64,000 bases of DNA from Clostridium liquoris (GTDB lineage: Bacteria; Bacillota; Clostridia; Clostridiales; Clostridiaceae): contig NZ_PVXO01000073.1 in assembly GCF_002995785.1 (NCBI RefSeq), forward strand, positions 1 to 64,000. The letters run 5' to 3'. Shown here one piece after another: positions 36,887 to 46,036 of this stretch. The notes under the pieces are model-generated. The model ran no database searches and was not told the DNA's origin. It saw only the letters and a list, made by a program, of their open reading frames with translations. Each line of letters opens with the position of its first letter. The first letter of the stretch is position 1. The translations under genes were made by a program, and so were the position numbers.

Positions 36887-36924
36887 AATAGCTTTTGACA
36901 AATCCATTAATGTCAAAAGCTATT
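36887..36924 (-). terminator. terminator after the WbuB-like glycosyltransferase gene
   Basis: A perfect 14-bp stem AATAGCTTTTGACA / TGTCAAAAGCTATT with a ten-base loop, ~65 bases beyond the gene ending at 36991. The minus-strand 3' flank is TATAAGTTATC, so the T-run is weak. Confidence 0.6.
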
Positions 36925-36990
36925 CAATGTTACTTTTCTATATATAGGTAAAGTTTAAAACTACAATTTTTTTATCTATATTTGCCATAT

Positions 36991-38208
36991 TTATAGTTCC
37001 ATCAATATTTTTTCTAGCTTCCTTGCTATAGTTTCTCTAGAATAATTTTTCATAACATATTTTCTGCCATTAGCTCCTAAGGTTTCTCTTAATTCTCTAT
37101 CTTTATATAACTTTAATACTGCTTCTGCTATTTCTTTTTCATTCTCTGGTTCCACAACTATTCCAGCTTTAGCATTATTTATAAGCTTTTCTGCTTCTCC
37201 TTCTACTGCTAATACTATTGGCAGCTCTGAAGATAATGCCTCAAACATTTTTGACGGAAGAGCTCCTTTAAATAAATCCAATTTTTTTAAAGGTATTACC
37301 GTAGCATCCATTGAAGCTATTATCCTAGGCATTTTAGGTTTTGGTTGAACAGGTAAGAATAAAACATTTTCAAGTTTTCTTTTTCTTACCATATCCATAA
37401 GCATTTTCTTTTCCGGTCCATCTCCTACAAAAACAAACTGAATACCCTTTTCATCTCTTAATATGTCAGCAGCCTTTATAATCACTTCAAGACCTTGGGC
37501 AATTCCATGAATACCAGCATAACAAACAGCAAATTTATCTTCTATATTAATTTCTTTTCTAAAACTTTCATCTCTATTTTCTTTTTTAAAGAACCCTGTA
37601 TCCACACCATTGGTTATTAAATGTACTTTATCTTTTCCAAATCCTCTTTGCACAATATTATCAACTATACCTTGTGTTTGACCAGTAACCGCAGCGGCTT
37701 TTCTATAACAAAATTCTTCTAACCAAGTTGACATGATTATAAGCAATTTATTATGTAATACACCTAGTTTAATAGCTGATTCAGGCCATAAATCTGACAC
37801 ATTAAATATGAACTTAGCACCTATTTTCTTTGAAATTACATATCCTGACCATCCTAAAAATAGTGGTGGGGATTCAGTAATCACCACATCTTGTTTTCCA
37901 ACCTGCTTCATGCCTTGAAGTACAGAGGAGAAAGTAAAGGAAAGATAATTTTTCAACCTTTTTGTAAAAGATTTTTCCTTTGTGGCATATATACCAGTTC
38001 TTATTATTTTAATTCCATCTAATTCTTCTTTAACAAGCTTCTTTCCTTTGTACTCATCAAATATTTCACCTTTAGGATAATTAGGCATTGCAGTTAATAT
38101 AGTAACTTCATGTCCAAACTTTTTTAACTGCTTTGCAAACTCAAAAATTCTGTTTTGAGGTGCCCCCACTTCTGGTGGACAATATTGCGTTAAAAATAAT
38201 ATCCTCAT
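36991..38208 (-). CDS. WbuB-like family 4 glycosyltransferase
   Basis: A 405-residue GT-B enzyme. The N-terminus LTQYCPPEVGAPQNRIFEFAKQLKKFGHEV and the segments NVSDLWPESAIKLGVL and LPSKMFEALSSELPIVLAVEGEAEKLI are characteristic of WbuB-type GT4 enzymes, often fucosaminyl- or acetamido-sugar transferases. The ribosome site is GAGGTGA. It lies downstream of the WbpI-like epimerase, whose product could be its donor; that is inference. Confidence 0.92.
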   Translation of the reverse strand: MRILFLTQYCPPEVGAPQNRIFEFAKQLKKFGHEVTILTAMPNYPKGEIFDEYKGKKLVKEELDGIKIIRTGIYATKEKSFTKRLKNYLSFTFSSVLQGMKQVGKQDVVITESPPLFLGWSGYVISKKIGAKFIFNVSDLWPESAIKLGVLHNKLLIIMSTWLEEFCYRKAAAVTGQTQGIVDNIVQRGFGKDKVHLITNGVDTGFFKKENRDESFRKEINIEDKFAVCYAGIHGIAQGLEVIIKAADILRDEKGIQFVFVGDGPEKKMLMDMVRKRKLENVLFLPVQPKPKMPRIIASMDATVIPLKKLDLFKGALPSKMFEALSSELPIVLAVEGEAEKLINNAKAGIVVEPENEKEIAEAVLKLYKDRELRETLGANGRKYVMKNYSRETIARKLEKILMEL

Positions 38209-38241
38209 TATTTCACCTCGTGTAACTTTGCTTAAATATAA

Positions 38242-39303
38242 TTATTTTATTGCTTCCTTTATTACTTTTAATATTTTTTCTCCTGCTTTGCCATCACCAA
38301 AAATATTTTCTTGTTCTCTATTAGGAACAAAATTCATTATTGCACTTAATATTTTTTCTTTATCTGTCCCAACAATAGTATTCCAACCATTTTGTACAGT
38401 TTCTACCCATTCTGTTTCATCCCTCATGGTTATACATGGCTTTTTCATGAAGAAGGCTTCCTTTTGTACTCCACCGCTATCTGTAACAATTTTTTCTGCA
38501 TGCATTTCCAAACTTATCATATCTAAATATCCAATAGGTTCAATTACCTTAACATTGTTATTAAAGCTTAATCCATAGCTATCTATATATTTTTTTGTTC
38601 TAGGATGAAGTGGCAATACTATAGTCTTATTACTTTCGTTTAAAGCCTGAATAATATTTCTTAATCTATTTATATCATTTGTATTTTCAGCTCTATGTAT
38701 GGTAGTTAATATGTACTTGTTTTCTATTAAATTTAATTCATTTACTATATTTGATTTTTTCTTTGCCAGCTCTTTAAAGTCTAATACAGCATCAAACATT
38801 ACATCTCCCACATTATGAACAGAATTTTTTATTCCTTCATTTTTCAAATTAACAACAGCTGTTTCTGTTGGAGGAAATAATATACTGGATATATGGTCTG
38901 TTAAAATTCTATTTTGCTCTTCTGGCATATTCATATTAAAACTTCTAAGTCCAGCTTCCACATGAGCAACAGGTATTAATAGTTTACTAGCAGCTAAAGC
39001 TCCAGCCAAAGTTGAGTTAGTATCTCCATATACTAAAACTAAATCAGGCTTTTCTTTTAAATATATTTTTTCCAATTCTATCAGCATAGTTCCTGTTTGC
39101 TGACCATGATTTCCTGATCCAATTCCCATATTATAGTCAGGTTTAGGTATATTTAGTTCATCAAAGAATACCTTAGACATATTTTCATCATAATGTTGTC
39201 CTGTATGTACTAATATTTCTTCAAATTCCTTTCTGATAATATTAGAAACCGCTGCCGCCTTTATAAATTGAGGTCTTGCTCCAATTACTGTAATAATCTT
39301 CAT
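38242..39303 (-). CDS. UDP-sugar 2-epimerase, WbpI/WecB-like
   Basis: A non-hydrolysing 2-epimerase of 353 residues. GARPQFIKAAAVSNII, HTGQHYDENMSKVFFDELNIPKPDYNM, GDTNSTLAGALAA, HVEAGLRSFNMNMPEEQNR and DSGGVQKEAFF are all present. The stretch HGQQTG and the SFNMNMPEEQNR form resemble WbpI (UDP-2,3-diacetamido-2,3-dideoxyglucuronate 2-epimerase) more than plain WecB, from memory. Presence of WbpA, B, D and E-like enzymes nearby supports the WbpI reading. Alternative: UDP-GlcNAc to UDP-ManNAc epimerase. Confidence 0.9.
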   Translation of the reverse strand: MKIITVIGARPQFIKAAAVSNIIRKEFEEILVHTGQHYDENMSKVFFDELNIPKPDYNMGIGSGNHGQQTGTMLIELEKIYLKEKPDLVLVYGDTNSTLAGALAASKLLIPVAHVEAGLRSFNMNMPEEQNRILTDHISSILFPPTETAVVNLKNEGIKNSVHNVGDVMFDAVLDFKELAKKKSNIVNELNLIENKYILTTIHRAENTNDINRLRNIIQALNESNKTIVLPLHPRTKKYIDSYGLSFNNNVKVIEPIGYLDMISLEMHAEKIVTDSGGVQKEAFFMKKPCITMRDETEWVETVQNGWNTIVGTDKEKILSAIMNFVPNREQENIFGDGKAGEKILKVIKEAIK

Positions 39304-39325
39304 TTCCTATTCCTCCATTTGCATT

Positions 39326-40402
39326 TTAAGATAATAGTTTTTTATAGATTTGATTTACTTTTTCAAAGTTTTTTTCTATATTATAATTTTCTTCTACAAA
39401 CCTTCTTCCATTATCGCCCATTTCCCTTCTTAATTTAGGATCCTCAATTAATTTTTCTAAAGCTGCACATAAGCCCTTCACATCTTCTCTTTCTATTAAT
39501 AAGCTGCTTACTCCAGGATTTGTTGCTTCAGGTAATCCACCTACATTGGAAGCTATAACAGGTACTCCGCAGGCTTGTGCCTCAACAGCTGCAACTCCAA
39601 AACTTTCTACTAAGGATGGAAACACTGCTATATCGTATCTATTTAACGCTTCCACTACTTCTCTAGCTGTCAGTCTCCCTAAAAACTGCACATCCTCAAA
39701 TATATTTAAGTCCTTGGCCATATTCTCCAAATTATGTCTTTGAGAACCTTCTCCACCTATTTCTAGCTTTATATTACTATATTTTTTTCTCAACTCTCCA
39801 AAAGCTTTTATTAAATATTCTATTCCGTACTTGGTTTCTAATGATTTTACCGTGCCAATTATTATTTTATCTTTATCCTTAACTACATTAGTCATCGGTT
39901 TAAAAAAATCTATGTCAACCCCGAAAGGTGTTATTTCTATGTCCCTATTTATGTATTTTTTAGTTTCTTCTCCCATAACCTTGCTAGTAGATAAAATAGT
40001 GTCACATTTAGATAAATTATACTTTAAGACATATTTGGATATTAAACCTTTCTTAGGGAACTCATAAACATCACTTCCCCATACAGATATAATAAAAGGA
40101 TGAAACTTAGTTAGAGCGCCTAATAAGCCATAACTAGAAGCATAATGAGAATGTAATATATCAGGATTTATTTCTTTAACTAATTTTTTAACTTTATTTA
40201 TCTGAAATAAATACTTGAATTTATATATGAAGCCATTACTTTGTATTTTTTTTAAATCTAAATTAAGGCTATGAACCTTAACACCTTCGATTGTTCCATC
40301 AGTTAAACTTATTACATGAATCTCATAACCCTTAGCTTTAAAAAAGTTACACCATTTTTTTGTATGAACACTATTTATATCCGCTAAGTAACAAATTCTC
40401 AT
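39326..40402 (-). CDS. family 4 glycosyltransferase
   Basis: A 358-residue GT-B enzyme: N-terminal RICYLADINSVHTKKWCNFFKAKG, DILHSHYASSYGLLGAL, and donor-site FPSLVESFGVAAVEAQACGVPVIASNVGGLPE (ExFGxxxxEAxxxGxP). Cytoplasmic sugar transfer in repeat-unit assembly; the sugar is unknown. GGAGG precedes the ATG. It is spaced 22 bases from its neighbours on both sides, so it is part of a run of co-oriented genes. Confidence 0.93.
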   Translation of the reverse strand: MRICYLADINSVHTKKWCNFFKAKGYEIHVISLTDGTIEGVKVHSLNLDLKKIQSNGFIYKFKYLFQINKVKKLVKEINPDILHSHYASSYGLLGALTKFHPFIISVWGSDVYEFPKKGLISKYVLKYNLSKCDTILSTSKVMGEETKKYINRDIEITPFGVDIDFFKPMTNVVKDKDKIIIGTVKSLETKYGIEYLIKAFGELRKKYSNIKLEIGGEGSQRHNLENMAKDLNIFEDVQFLGRLTAREVVEALNRYDIAVFPSLVESFGVAAVEAQACGVPVIASNVGGLPEATNPGVSSLLIEREDVKGLCAALEKLIEDPKLRREMGDNGRRFVEENYNIEKNFEKVNQIYKKLLS

Positions 40403-40424
40403 TTAATATCCTCCAAACAATTAT

Positions 40425-41534
40425 TTATATAGATAAATCCTTCTCCACCTGATTTGCTCTAGCCTTCCAAGTATTGTCCTTTATTATTGCTTTAATATTT
40501 TTTATCTTATTATCCAAACATAATTTATTATCATATATTTTATCAAATAAATTTAACAGCTCTTCCGTAGAATAATCTAATTCCCATCCTATATCATACT
40601 TCTTAACAAAATCTCCTGTAGCAGTATTCGAAGTAGATATTATTGGCTTTGCATAACCTAAATATTGAAATAACTTAACAGGCATTGAAAATTTTCTATA
40701 TTCATTAGGTTCAAAAAAGAGGCTAAATAAATCTGCTTCTTCAAAATAAGGTATTAATTCGTCCCCTGATTTGTGTACTATGTTTATTCTATCACATAAA
40801 TACTTTTCATATATATGCTTTTCATTTTCCCACTCATTTTTTCTACAACAAACCGTTAGCTCCACATATTTCTTTTCTTTTACAGCTTGAAATAATTTTT
40901 GAATATTATATAATTTACTAATTCCTCCCACATAAAATATCTTTAAAATATTTTTATTATCAATATTTATATTGTTTAATTCACTAACTTTATCTATTTC
41001 AGTGGCAGGTGGTAATTCTGCAACGTTCCCAGTAAAATCAAAAGGAATATATTCATACATTTTCATTGATGGCAAATACAAAACATCAACAAATTTATTA
41101 TACATTTTCAAATCATATTTATAGCATGCTACAGCTGGATATCTTTTATGAAATGGTACTCTATTTTTATATTCATCAAATACCCAGTATATATCCCTAT
41201 AAAACAGTCCTATTTTAAGTCCATTTTTTTTACAAAATTTAAAAAAATTAAAATCCAAAAATGCATATTTTGGTATATGATTCTTCTCAGTTAAAATAGT
41301 TGGTTCTGTTGAACTCTCTGAATATACAAAGCTATATTTTACCCCATTTGCTATATTATCTTTTATTTTTTTAATTGCACCTTTTCTTTCTTTTCCATAA
41401 CCCATAATTACATCTACATCATATCCAATATCCTTAAAAGCTTTCATAAATTCTATAGGCCTAATATTGGATCCCGATGGGAACTTTTCATCTATATAAA
41501 ATGGAAAATGAATTATGCATCTCTTCTTATCCAC
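40425..41534 (-). CDS. divergent glycosyltransferase
   Basis: A 369-residue protein that looks GT-B-like but lacks the clear EGxP donor motif: the equivalent is FFEPNEYRKFSMPVKLFQYLGYAKPIISTSNTATGDF. The N-terminus FPFYIDEKFPSGSNIRPIEFMKAFKDIGYDVDVIMGYG suits nucleotide-sugar glycosyltransferases. The start is GTG at 41534 behind TAGGAGTGC. The position between a GT4 and a polymerase gene supports a role in the same glycan. The sugar is unknown. Confidence 0.8.
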   Translation of the reverse strand: MDKKRCIIHFPFYIDEKFPSGSNIRPIEFMKAFKDIGYDVDVIMGYGKERKGAIKKIKDNIANGVKYSFVYSESSTEPTILTEKNHIPKYAFLDFNFFKFCKKNGLKIGLFYRDIYWVFDEYKNRVPFHKRYPAVACYKYDLKMYNKFVDVLYLPSMKMYEYIPFDFTGNVAELPPATEIDKVSELNNINIDNKNILKIFYVGGISKLYNIQKLFQAVKEKKYVELTVCCRKNEWENEKHIYEKYLCDRINIVHKSGDELIPYFEEADLFSLFFEPNEYRKFSMPVKLFQYLGYAKPIISTSNTATGDFVKKYDIGWELDYSTEELLNLFDKIYDNKLCLDNKIKNIKAIIKDNTWKARANQVEKDLSI

Positions 41535-41554
41535 ATTTATGCACTCCTAAGAAT

Positions 41555-42892
41555 TTATTTTGCTATCCTTTTAAAAAGATTAATTATTATATTCATAGCC
41601 AGAAGTAATAAAAATACACTTATTACTGTGGAATTATAGATAAAATCTGTAAATCCAGCCTGACTCATAGTTCCAAAAGTTAATATGATGCTAACAAAGA
41701 AACCTATATTTATAGGTGTTTTTTTCATTTTCAAGAATAATATAAACACCAACTGGCATACTATTCCTACATATATAGGTGCTATAATAGTACCTATCAT
41801 TCCAAAATTCGCATAGGCTTCTCCTATGAATATAGTATTCATTACACCTGCTACTCCATTAAAAACACCTTCTGGGTTATAAAAATCCATAACTATTTTA
41901 CCTGAACGCACATAAGTTTCATTAGAACCCAATAAGTGTAAAATGGTAGGATATAAACTTTTCCCATGTAAAAATGGCAGGAATGCTGGGAATAAATCCA
42001 CATGTAAAAACAAAGTAGCTACTTGGGTATAAAAAATTCTTCCTAGAGGGCCACTATATATGTGAAGTCCTGAATTAAAATAATATCCTATTTTAAGGTA
42101 CATAACCACTATAACAGCAATACTTGCAATGAATACTTTTATCAAGTTTTTTTTGCTTATACCCTTACTGGTTATTATAAGTAAAAATACAAATCCAAAT
42201 ATATAAAAGGCCAAAGGTGATTTAGAATAGTTGTAAGTTTTTACAAATACAGTACATACAAACATAATTAAAAATAGAATTATCCATTTAGCTTTCTTAG
42301 TATTTTTAGCATATACAAAAGTAATATATGAAAGTATAGGCGTAAAATTCATAGCTATAATATTTTTTATATATTGATTTCCTGGGAAATTATTGGTTAA
42401 TTCTATTCTCTTAGTCATAAATCTATGAGGATCATTATGCAAGACTAAGTCTATAAAGGGTACATAACCAATTTTTATAAACATATAAATTACAGAAAAT
42501 ATACATATAATACATACTGTAAGCACAGTAATAAACTCATATTTTTCGTCTATTACTTCAATATTCTTTTTTAAATAATCATTATAACTTTTACCAATAT
42601 CAACCTTAATTAGTTTAGCTGTTAAATACATTACCAATGGAAACATAATAGCAGTATAAGCTACCATGTAATATGTCTTATCTATGGTTGAGGGATTTAA
42701 TATTTTCTCAACTAGATAATGTTTTCTTAATCCTAAAAATATTAAGCTAGCACCTATGTATGTTTGAACTATAAATAAATAAAATATATATGAAATCATA
42801 TTTAATTTATTTGGTGCTAATGTACCACTAGCTTTTTTAAACAAAAATATACTTATGGCTAAAACTATTAAAACAATAAATAAATTTACCAC
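41555..42892 (-). CDS. oligosaccharide repeat-unit polymerase (Wzy-like)
   Basis: A 445-residue polytopic protein with ~11 spans and long loops, similar to O-antigen polymerase (OAG_pol/Wzy) proteins: PFIDLVLHNDPHRFMTKRIEL, a large external loop with GPLGRIFYTQVATLFLHVDLFP, and ANFGMIGTIIAPIYVGIVCQL. It probably links repeat units at the outer membrane face. Wzy proteins are poorly conserved, so the call rests on topology and neighbours. The start is GTG at 42892. Confidence 0.8.
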   Translation of the reverse strand: MVNLFIVLIVLAISIFLFKKASGTLAPNKLNMISYIFYLFIVQTYIGASLIFLGLRKHYLVEKILNPSTIDKTYYMVAYTAIMFPLVMYLTAKLIKVDIGKSYNDYLKKNIEVIDEKYEFITVLTVCIICIFSVIYMFIKIGYVPFIDLVLHNDPHRFMTKRIELTNNFPGNQYIKNIIAMNFTPILSYITFVYAKNTKKAKWIILFLIMFVCTVFVKTYNYSKSPLAFYIFGFVFLLIITSKGISKKNLIKVFIASIAVIVVMYLKIGYYFNSGLHIYSGPLGRIFYTQVATLFLHVDLFPAFLPFLHGKSLYPTILHLLGSNETYVRSGKIVMDFYNPEGVFNGVAGVMNTIFIGEAYANFGMIGTIIAPIYVGIVCQLVFILFLKMKKTPINIGFFVSIILTFGTMSQAGFTDFIYNSTVISVFLLLLAMNIIINLFKRIAK

Positions 42893-42928
42893 TTATTTAA
42901 TACACCATCCTTAACAGTATTATAGAAT

Positions 42929-44047
42929 TTAATTATTATAATACTTCTTTTTTATCAAATAAGACTTTGTATCCAAATCTGCCTTTTTCAGTATTTTAAT
43001 ATTTTTCAAACAACTTCTATCAACAGCTTTATCCATATATAATTCTTCTAATACAGGCATACCTTCAACCACATTAGCTTGTTTAATATCATTTTCCATA
43101 ATATTAAATATTACCAAATCCTTTAAATTGTTAAGAGATGATACATCCTTAATTAAGTTATCCTTTAAATCCAATTCTGATAAAGCAGTTAAATTATTTA
43201 TTGCAGATACATCTTTAATTTTATTATTATTTAAATATAGCTTTGTTAGGGTTTTTAAAGATTTAATATCTTCAATACTAGAAATTCCGTTGTCCTCTAA
43301 AATCAATTGATCTATATACTTTAAACTCTCCAATGGTTTTAAATCTGATATGTTATTTTCGCTAGCATCTAAGTAGCTTAACTTAGGAAAATTCTTTACC
43401 ACAGAAAAATCATTTATTTTAACATCCCGCATAGACAATATTTCTAGCTCAGACATACCATTTATTACAGATAAATCACCTAATCCATTATAGCTAATAT
43501 CTAACTTTTTCATTTTAGTTTTTCCTTTTATAGGGGTTAAATCGTATATATTATTACTGCTAATATTTAATTCTTCTAATTTAGTTAAATTCTTTAATGG
43601 AGATATATCATTTATCTTATTTATCCCTATATTTAAAGCTTTTAAATTGGTTAGTTTTCCAATTGGGGAGATATCTTCAATATCATTATTTTTTAAACTC
43701 AGCGTTTCTATGTTCTTTAAGTCTTCTATTCCTGACAAATCGCTAATATTTAAAGATCTGCCATCTAATATTTTAATTTTTTCCACATCTTTCGTGTAAA
43801 TATAACCCATTGTTTTCCCAGTAGCATTTCGTACTAGTTCTTCTAGATTTTTATCTTTAAAATTTACAGTACCAACTTTATAATTTTTTCTACAGTAATA
43901 ATTAACAACAGAAGGAGTAGAAATTGCTAATACAACCAAAATAACTATTCCTATAGCTATTTTATTAACTATATTTTTATATTCTTTTTTGTTATTATTT
44001 TTAAAATTCGTATAGTTCTCTATACACTTACTAAATTTTTTAATCAT
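42929..44047 (-). CDS. membrane-anchored leucine-rich-repeat protein
   Basis: A 372-residue protein with a basic N-terminus, one membrane helix (~29-47; VNKIAIGIVILVVLAISTPS) and a ~300-residue ectodomain. The first part (NFKDKNLEELVRNATGK) resembles the cap of internalin-type LRRs; then about eleven 22-residue repeats follow (LxxLxxLxLxxNxIxDISPL; e.g. LKALNIGINKINDISPLKNL). The topology predicts an outward-facing binding surface. Internalin-type LRRs bind proteins; here it is buried in a glycan locus, so a scaffold or sensor role is possible but unproven. It lacks LPXTG or other sorting signals. An ATG follows GGAGGAG. Confidence 0.85.
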   Translation of the reverse strand: MIKKFSKCIENYTNFKNNNKKEYKNIVNKIAIGIVILVVLAISTPSVVNYYCRKNYKVGTVNFKDKNLEELVRNATGKTMGYIYTKDVEKIKILDGRSLNISDLSGIEDLKNIETLSLKNNDIEDISPIGKLTNLKALNIGINKINDISPLKNLTKLEELNISSNNIYDLTPIKGKTKMKKLDISYNGLGDLSVINGMSELEILSMRDVKINDFSVVKNFPKLSYLDASENNISDLKPLESLKYIDQLILEDNGISSIEDIKSLKTLTKLYLNNNKIKDVSAINNLTALSELDLKDNLIKDVSSLNNLKDLVIFNIMENDIKQANVVEGMPVLEELYMDKAVDRSCLKNIKILKKADLDTKSYLIKKKYYNN

Positions 44048-44084
44048 TTAAAATTAGCTCCTCCGTTTATAATAATCATGTGTA

Positions 44085-45194
44085 TTATTTCAACTTAATT
44101 AACTCATTATACTTGTCTATTAATTTTAAGCTCTCTGCCTCCCATGAATATTCTGTTTGAATTAATTTTTTACCGTTTTCACCCATATTTTTAGCTGCAT
44201 CCTTATTATTAATTAAGAACTCTATTTTTTCAGCTACATCCTTTGGATTTGTTGGGTCTGCAAATATAGCACATTCACCAAATATTTCCTTCCAATATTG
44301 AAAATTTGACATTACCATAGGTATACCACAAGCCATATATTCAAAAGGTTTATTAGGCAATGCTTTAATATGGTTACTTTCAGGCAAAAAATTAACTATG
44401 CCTATGTCAGAGTTTTTCATATGTTCATATACCACGTCAATCTTTAAAAATCCCATCCATTTAGTATATTTCCATCCTTTTAAACTTTCACATTCTTTTT
44501 TAAAGCCTTCATTTTCCCATTGACCAAAAAGCCTTAATTCAATCTTATCCTGCAAAATATATGCTGCCTCTATTAATTCTTTAATACCTCTTATTCTTGT
44601 AAGCCCGCCAGCATATATAACTATTGGTTTTTCATTAGCAGTTTCTTTTTTTGAAACTTTCTTAATAATATTAGTTATAGGCAAGTTTCTTATAGTAATA
44701 GTCTTATTTTCAGGAAATTTTCTAGCTATCTCAGGGGTAGCTGCTACAATTTCATCAAATACTCTAACTGATAGTTTTTCAATTATGTTGTATAAAAAAG
44801 ATGTTACCTGTCTAAAAGGCTTTATTCCTAACCATTCCTTACTTAATATTTGCTGAGGTACATCCTCATGCACATCGTATACTACAGTTTTCCCCATAAG
44901 TTTTAATATTAGTCCCATAAATATAAATTCAGGGTCATGAAAATGATACACTTTAGCATTTATTTTAATTGCCTTAAACAAAGCAATCCATACTTTAATA
45001 AAAATTCTGCAAAACCTATTTTTAATGTAAGGTAGAGGAACTATATTTACTCCATCCACATTGCATCTTTCTTTACTATTTACAACATAATAAACTTCAA
45101 AACCATTTTGAGCTAAAGTCTTACATTCTTTATAAAAAATTCTTATATCCCTTTCAGAATGCACTGTAGAAATGTGACATACTTTAACTGACAT
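44085..45194 (-). CDS. glycosyltransferase, family 4-type
   Basis: A 369-residue GT-B protein: VCHISTVHSERDIRIFYKECKTLAQNGFEV, KVYHFHDPEFIFMGLILKLMGKTVVYDVHED and LPNKPFEYMACGIPMVMSNFQYWKEIFGE. The HxHDxEF motif is common in transferases of this group. I chose the ATG at 45194 with GGAGG seven bases upstream; a far longer frame extends to 45269 without support. It sits between the LRR gene and the WbpD-like acetyltransferase gene. Confidence 0.9.
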   Translation of the reverse strand: MSVKVCHISTVHSERDIRIFYKECKTLAQNGFEVYYVVNSKERCNVDGVNIVPLPYIKNRFCRIFIKVWIALFKAIKINAKVYHFHDPEFIFMGLILKLMGKTVVYDVHEDVPQQILSKEWLGIKPFRQVTSFLYNIIEKLSVRVFDEIVAATPEIARKFPENKTITIRNLPITNIIKKVSKKETANEKPIVIYAGGLTRIRGIKELIEAAYILQDKIELRLFGQWENEGFKKECESLKGWKYTKWMGFLKIDVVYEHMKNSDIGIVNFLPESNHIKALPNKPFEYMACGIPMVMSNFQYWKEIFGECAIFADPTNPKDVAEKIEFLINNKDAAKNMGENGKKLIQTEYSWEAESLKLIDKYNELIKLK

Positions 45195-45275
45195 TAATAA
45201 ACCTCCATTCAGCTTAAAAGCGCGCCAAAAATACATCATTTTAATAAAAGCCTTACTGTATTTTGTCAAATTTAA

Positions 45276-46016
45276 TTATTGGTTCTTTAAAAGTTGATCC
45301 TCTGGTACATTTCTTAAATGCTTAGCTGGATTTCCCACTACTATACTTTCTTTTTTTACATCCTTTGTAACTACACTTCCTGCAGCTGCAAAACCATCTT
45401 CTTCTATAGTTTTGCCTGGAAGAACAACTGCTCCTGCTCCTATTCTTCCACCTGTTTTTACAGTTACACCTTTAAAGTGATTAAATCTTTCTTTGGATCT
45501 AGCTGCATAATTATCATTGGAAGTTACAACGCAAGGGGCTATGAAAACATAATCTCCCACTTCAGAATAAGCAGTTAAATAAACATTTGTTTGTATTTTA
45601 CAATTAGAGCCTACCTTACAGTAGTTTTCTATAGTAGCGCCTTTTCCTATTATTGTTCTTTCTCCTATAGTTACATCCTCTCTAACTACTGCTAGGTCTG
45701 CAATTAAGGTTTTATTTCCTATATTAGAACCTGCATATATAATTACTCCTGCTCCTATTAAACATTCATCTTGTATTTTTGCTGGAGGCAATTTTTTATC
45801 ATCTTTAAATATGCTATTTACTGATCTCATGGGTTGTTTCCCTATAACAGTATTATCATCTATTCTAACATTACTGCCTACTACAGTGCCTTTATGTATA
45901 ACTACATTATTAGCGATGATGCAGTTATCACCGATAACTACATCATCTTCTATTACAGCAAATCTTCCAATACTAACATTATCACCAATCTTAGCTTTTT
46001 CAGATATATAATTCAT
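45276..46016 (-). CDS. left-handed beta-helix acetyltransferase, WbpD/WlbB-like
   Basis: Hexapeptide-repeat acyltransferase of 246 residues. Repeats with I/V at every sixth position run throughout (IGDNVSIGRFAVIEDDVVIG and onward), with an inserted loop (~58-80), and the end GNPAKHLRNVPEDQLLKNQ. The C-terminal half matches WbpD/WlbB-type N-acetyltransferases, which acetylate the 3-amino group of UDP-GlcNAc(3NH2)A; the protein is ~50 residues longer at the N-terminus. Adjacency to WlbA- and WbpA-like genes supports this. Confidence 0.88.
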   Translation of the reverse strand: MNYISEKAKIGDNVSIGRFAVIEDDVVIGDNCIIANNVVIHKGTVVGSNVRIDDNTVIGKQPMRSVNSIFKDDKKLPPAKIQDECLIGAGVIIYAGSNIGNKTLIADLAVVREDVTIGERTIIGKGATIENYCKVGSNCKIQTNVYLTAYSEVGDYVFIAPCVVTSNDNYAARSKERFNHFKGVTVKTGGRIGAGAVVLPGKTIEEDGFAAAGSVVTKDVKKESIVVGNPAKHLRNVPEDQLLKNQ

Positions 46017-46036
46017 AATTATTCTCCTTTTATCTA

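Noticed and set aside
38242-39303. Plain WecB (UDP-GlcNAc 2-epimerase) as the only reading
   Set aside because: Kept as an alternative, but the motif forms and the nearby WbpA, B, D and E-like genes fit WbpI better.
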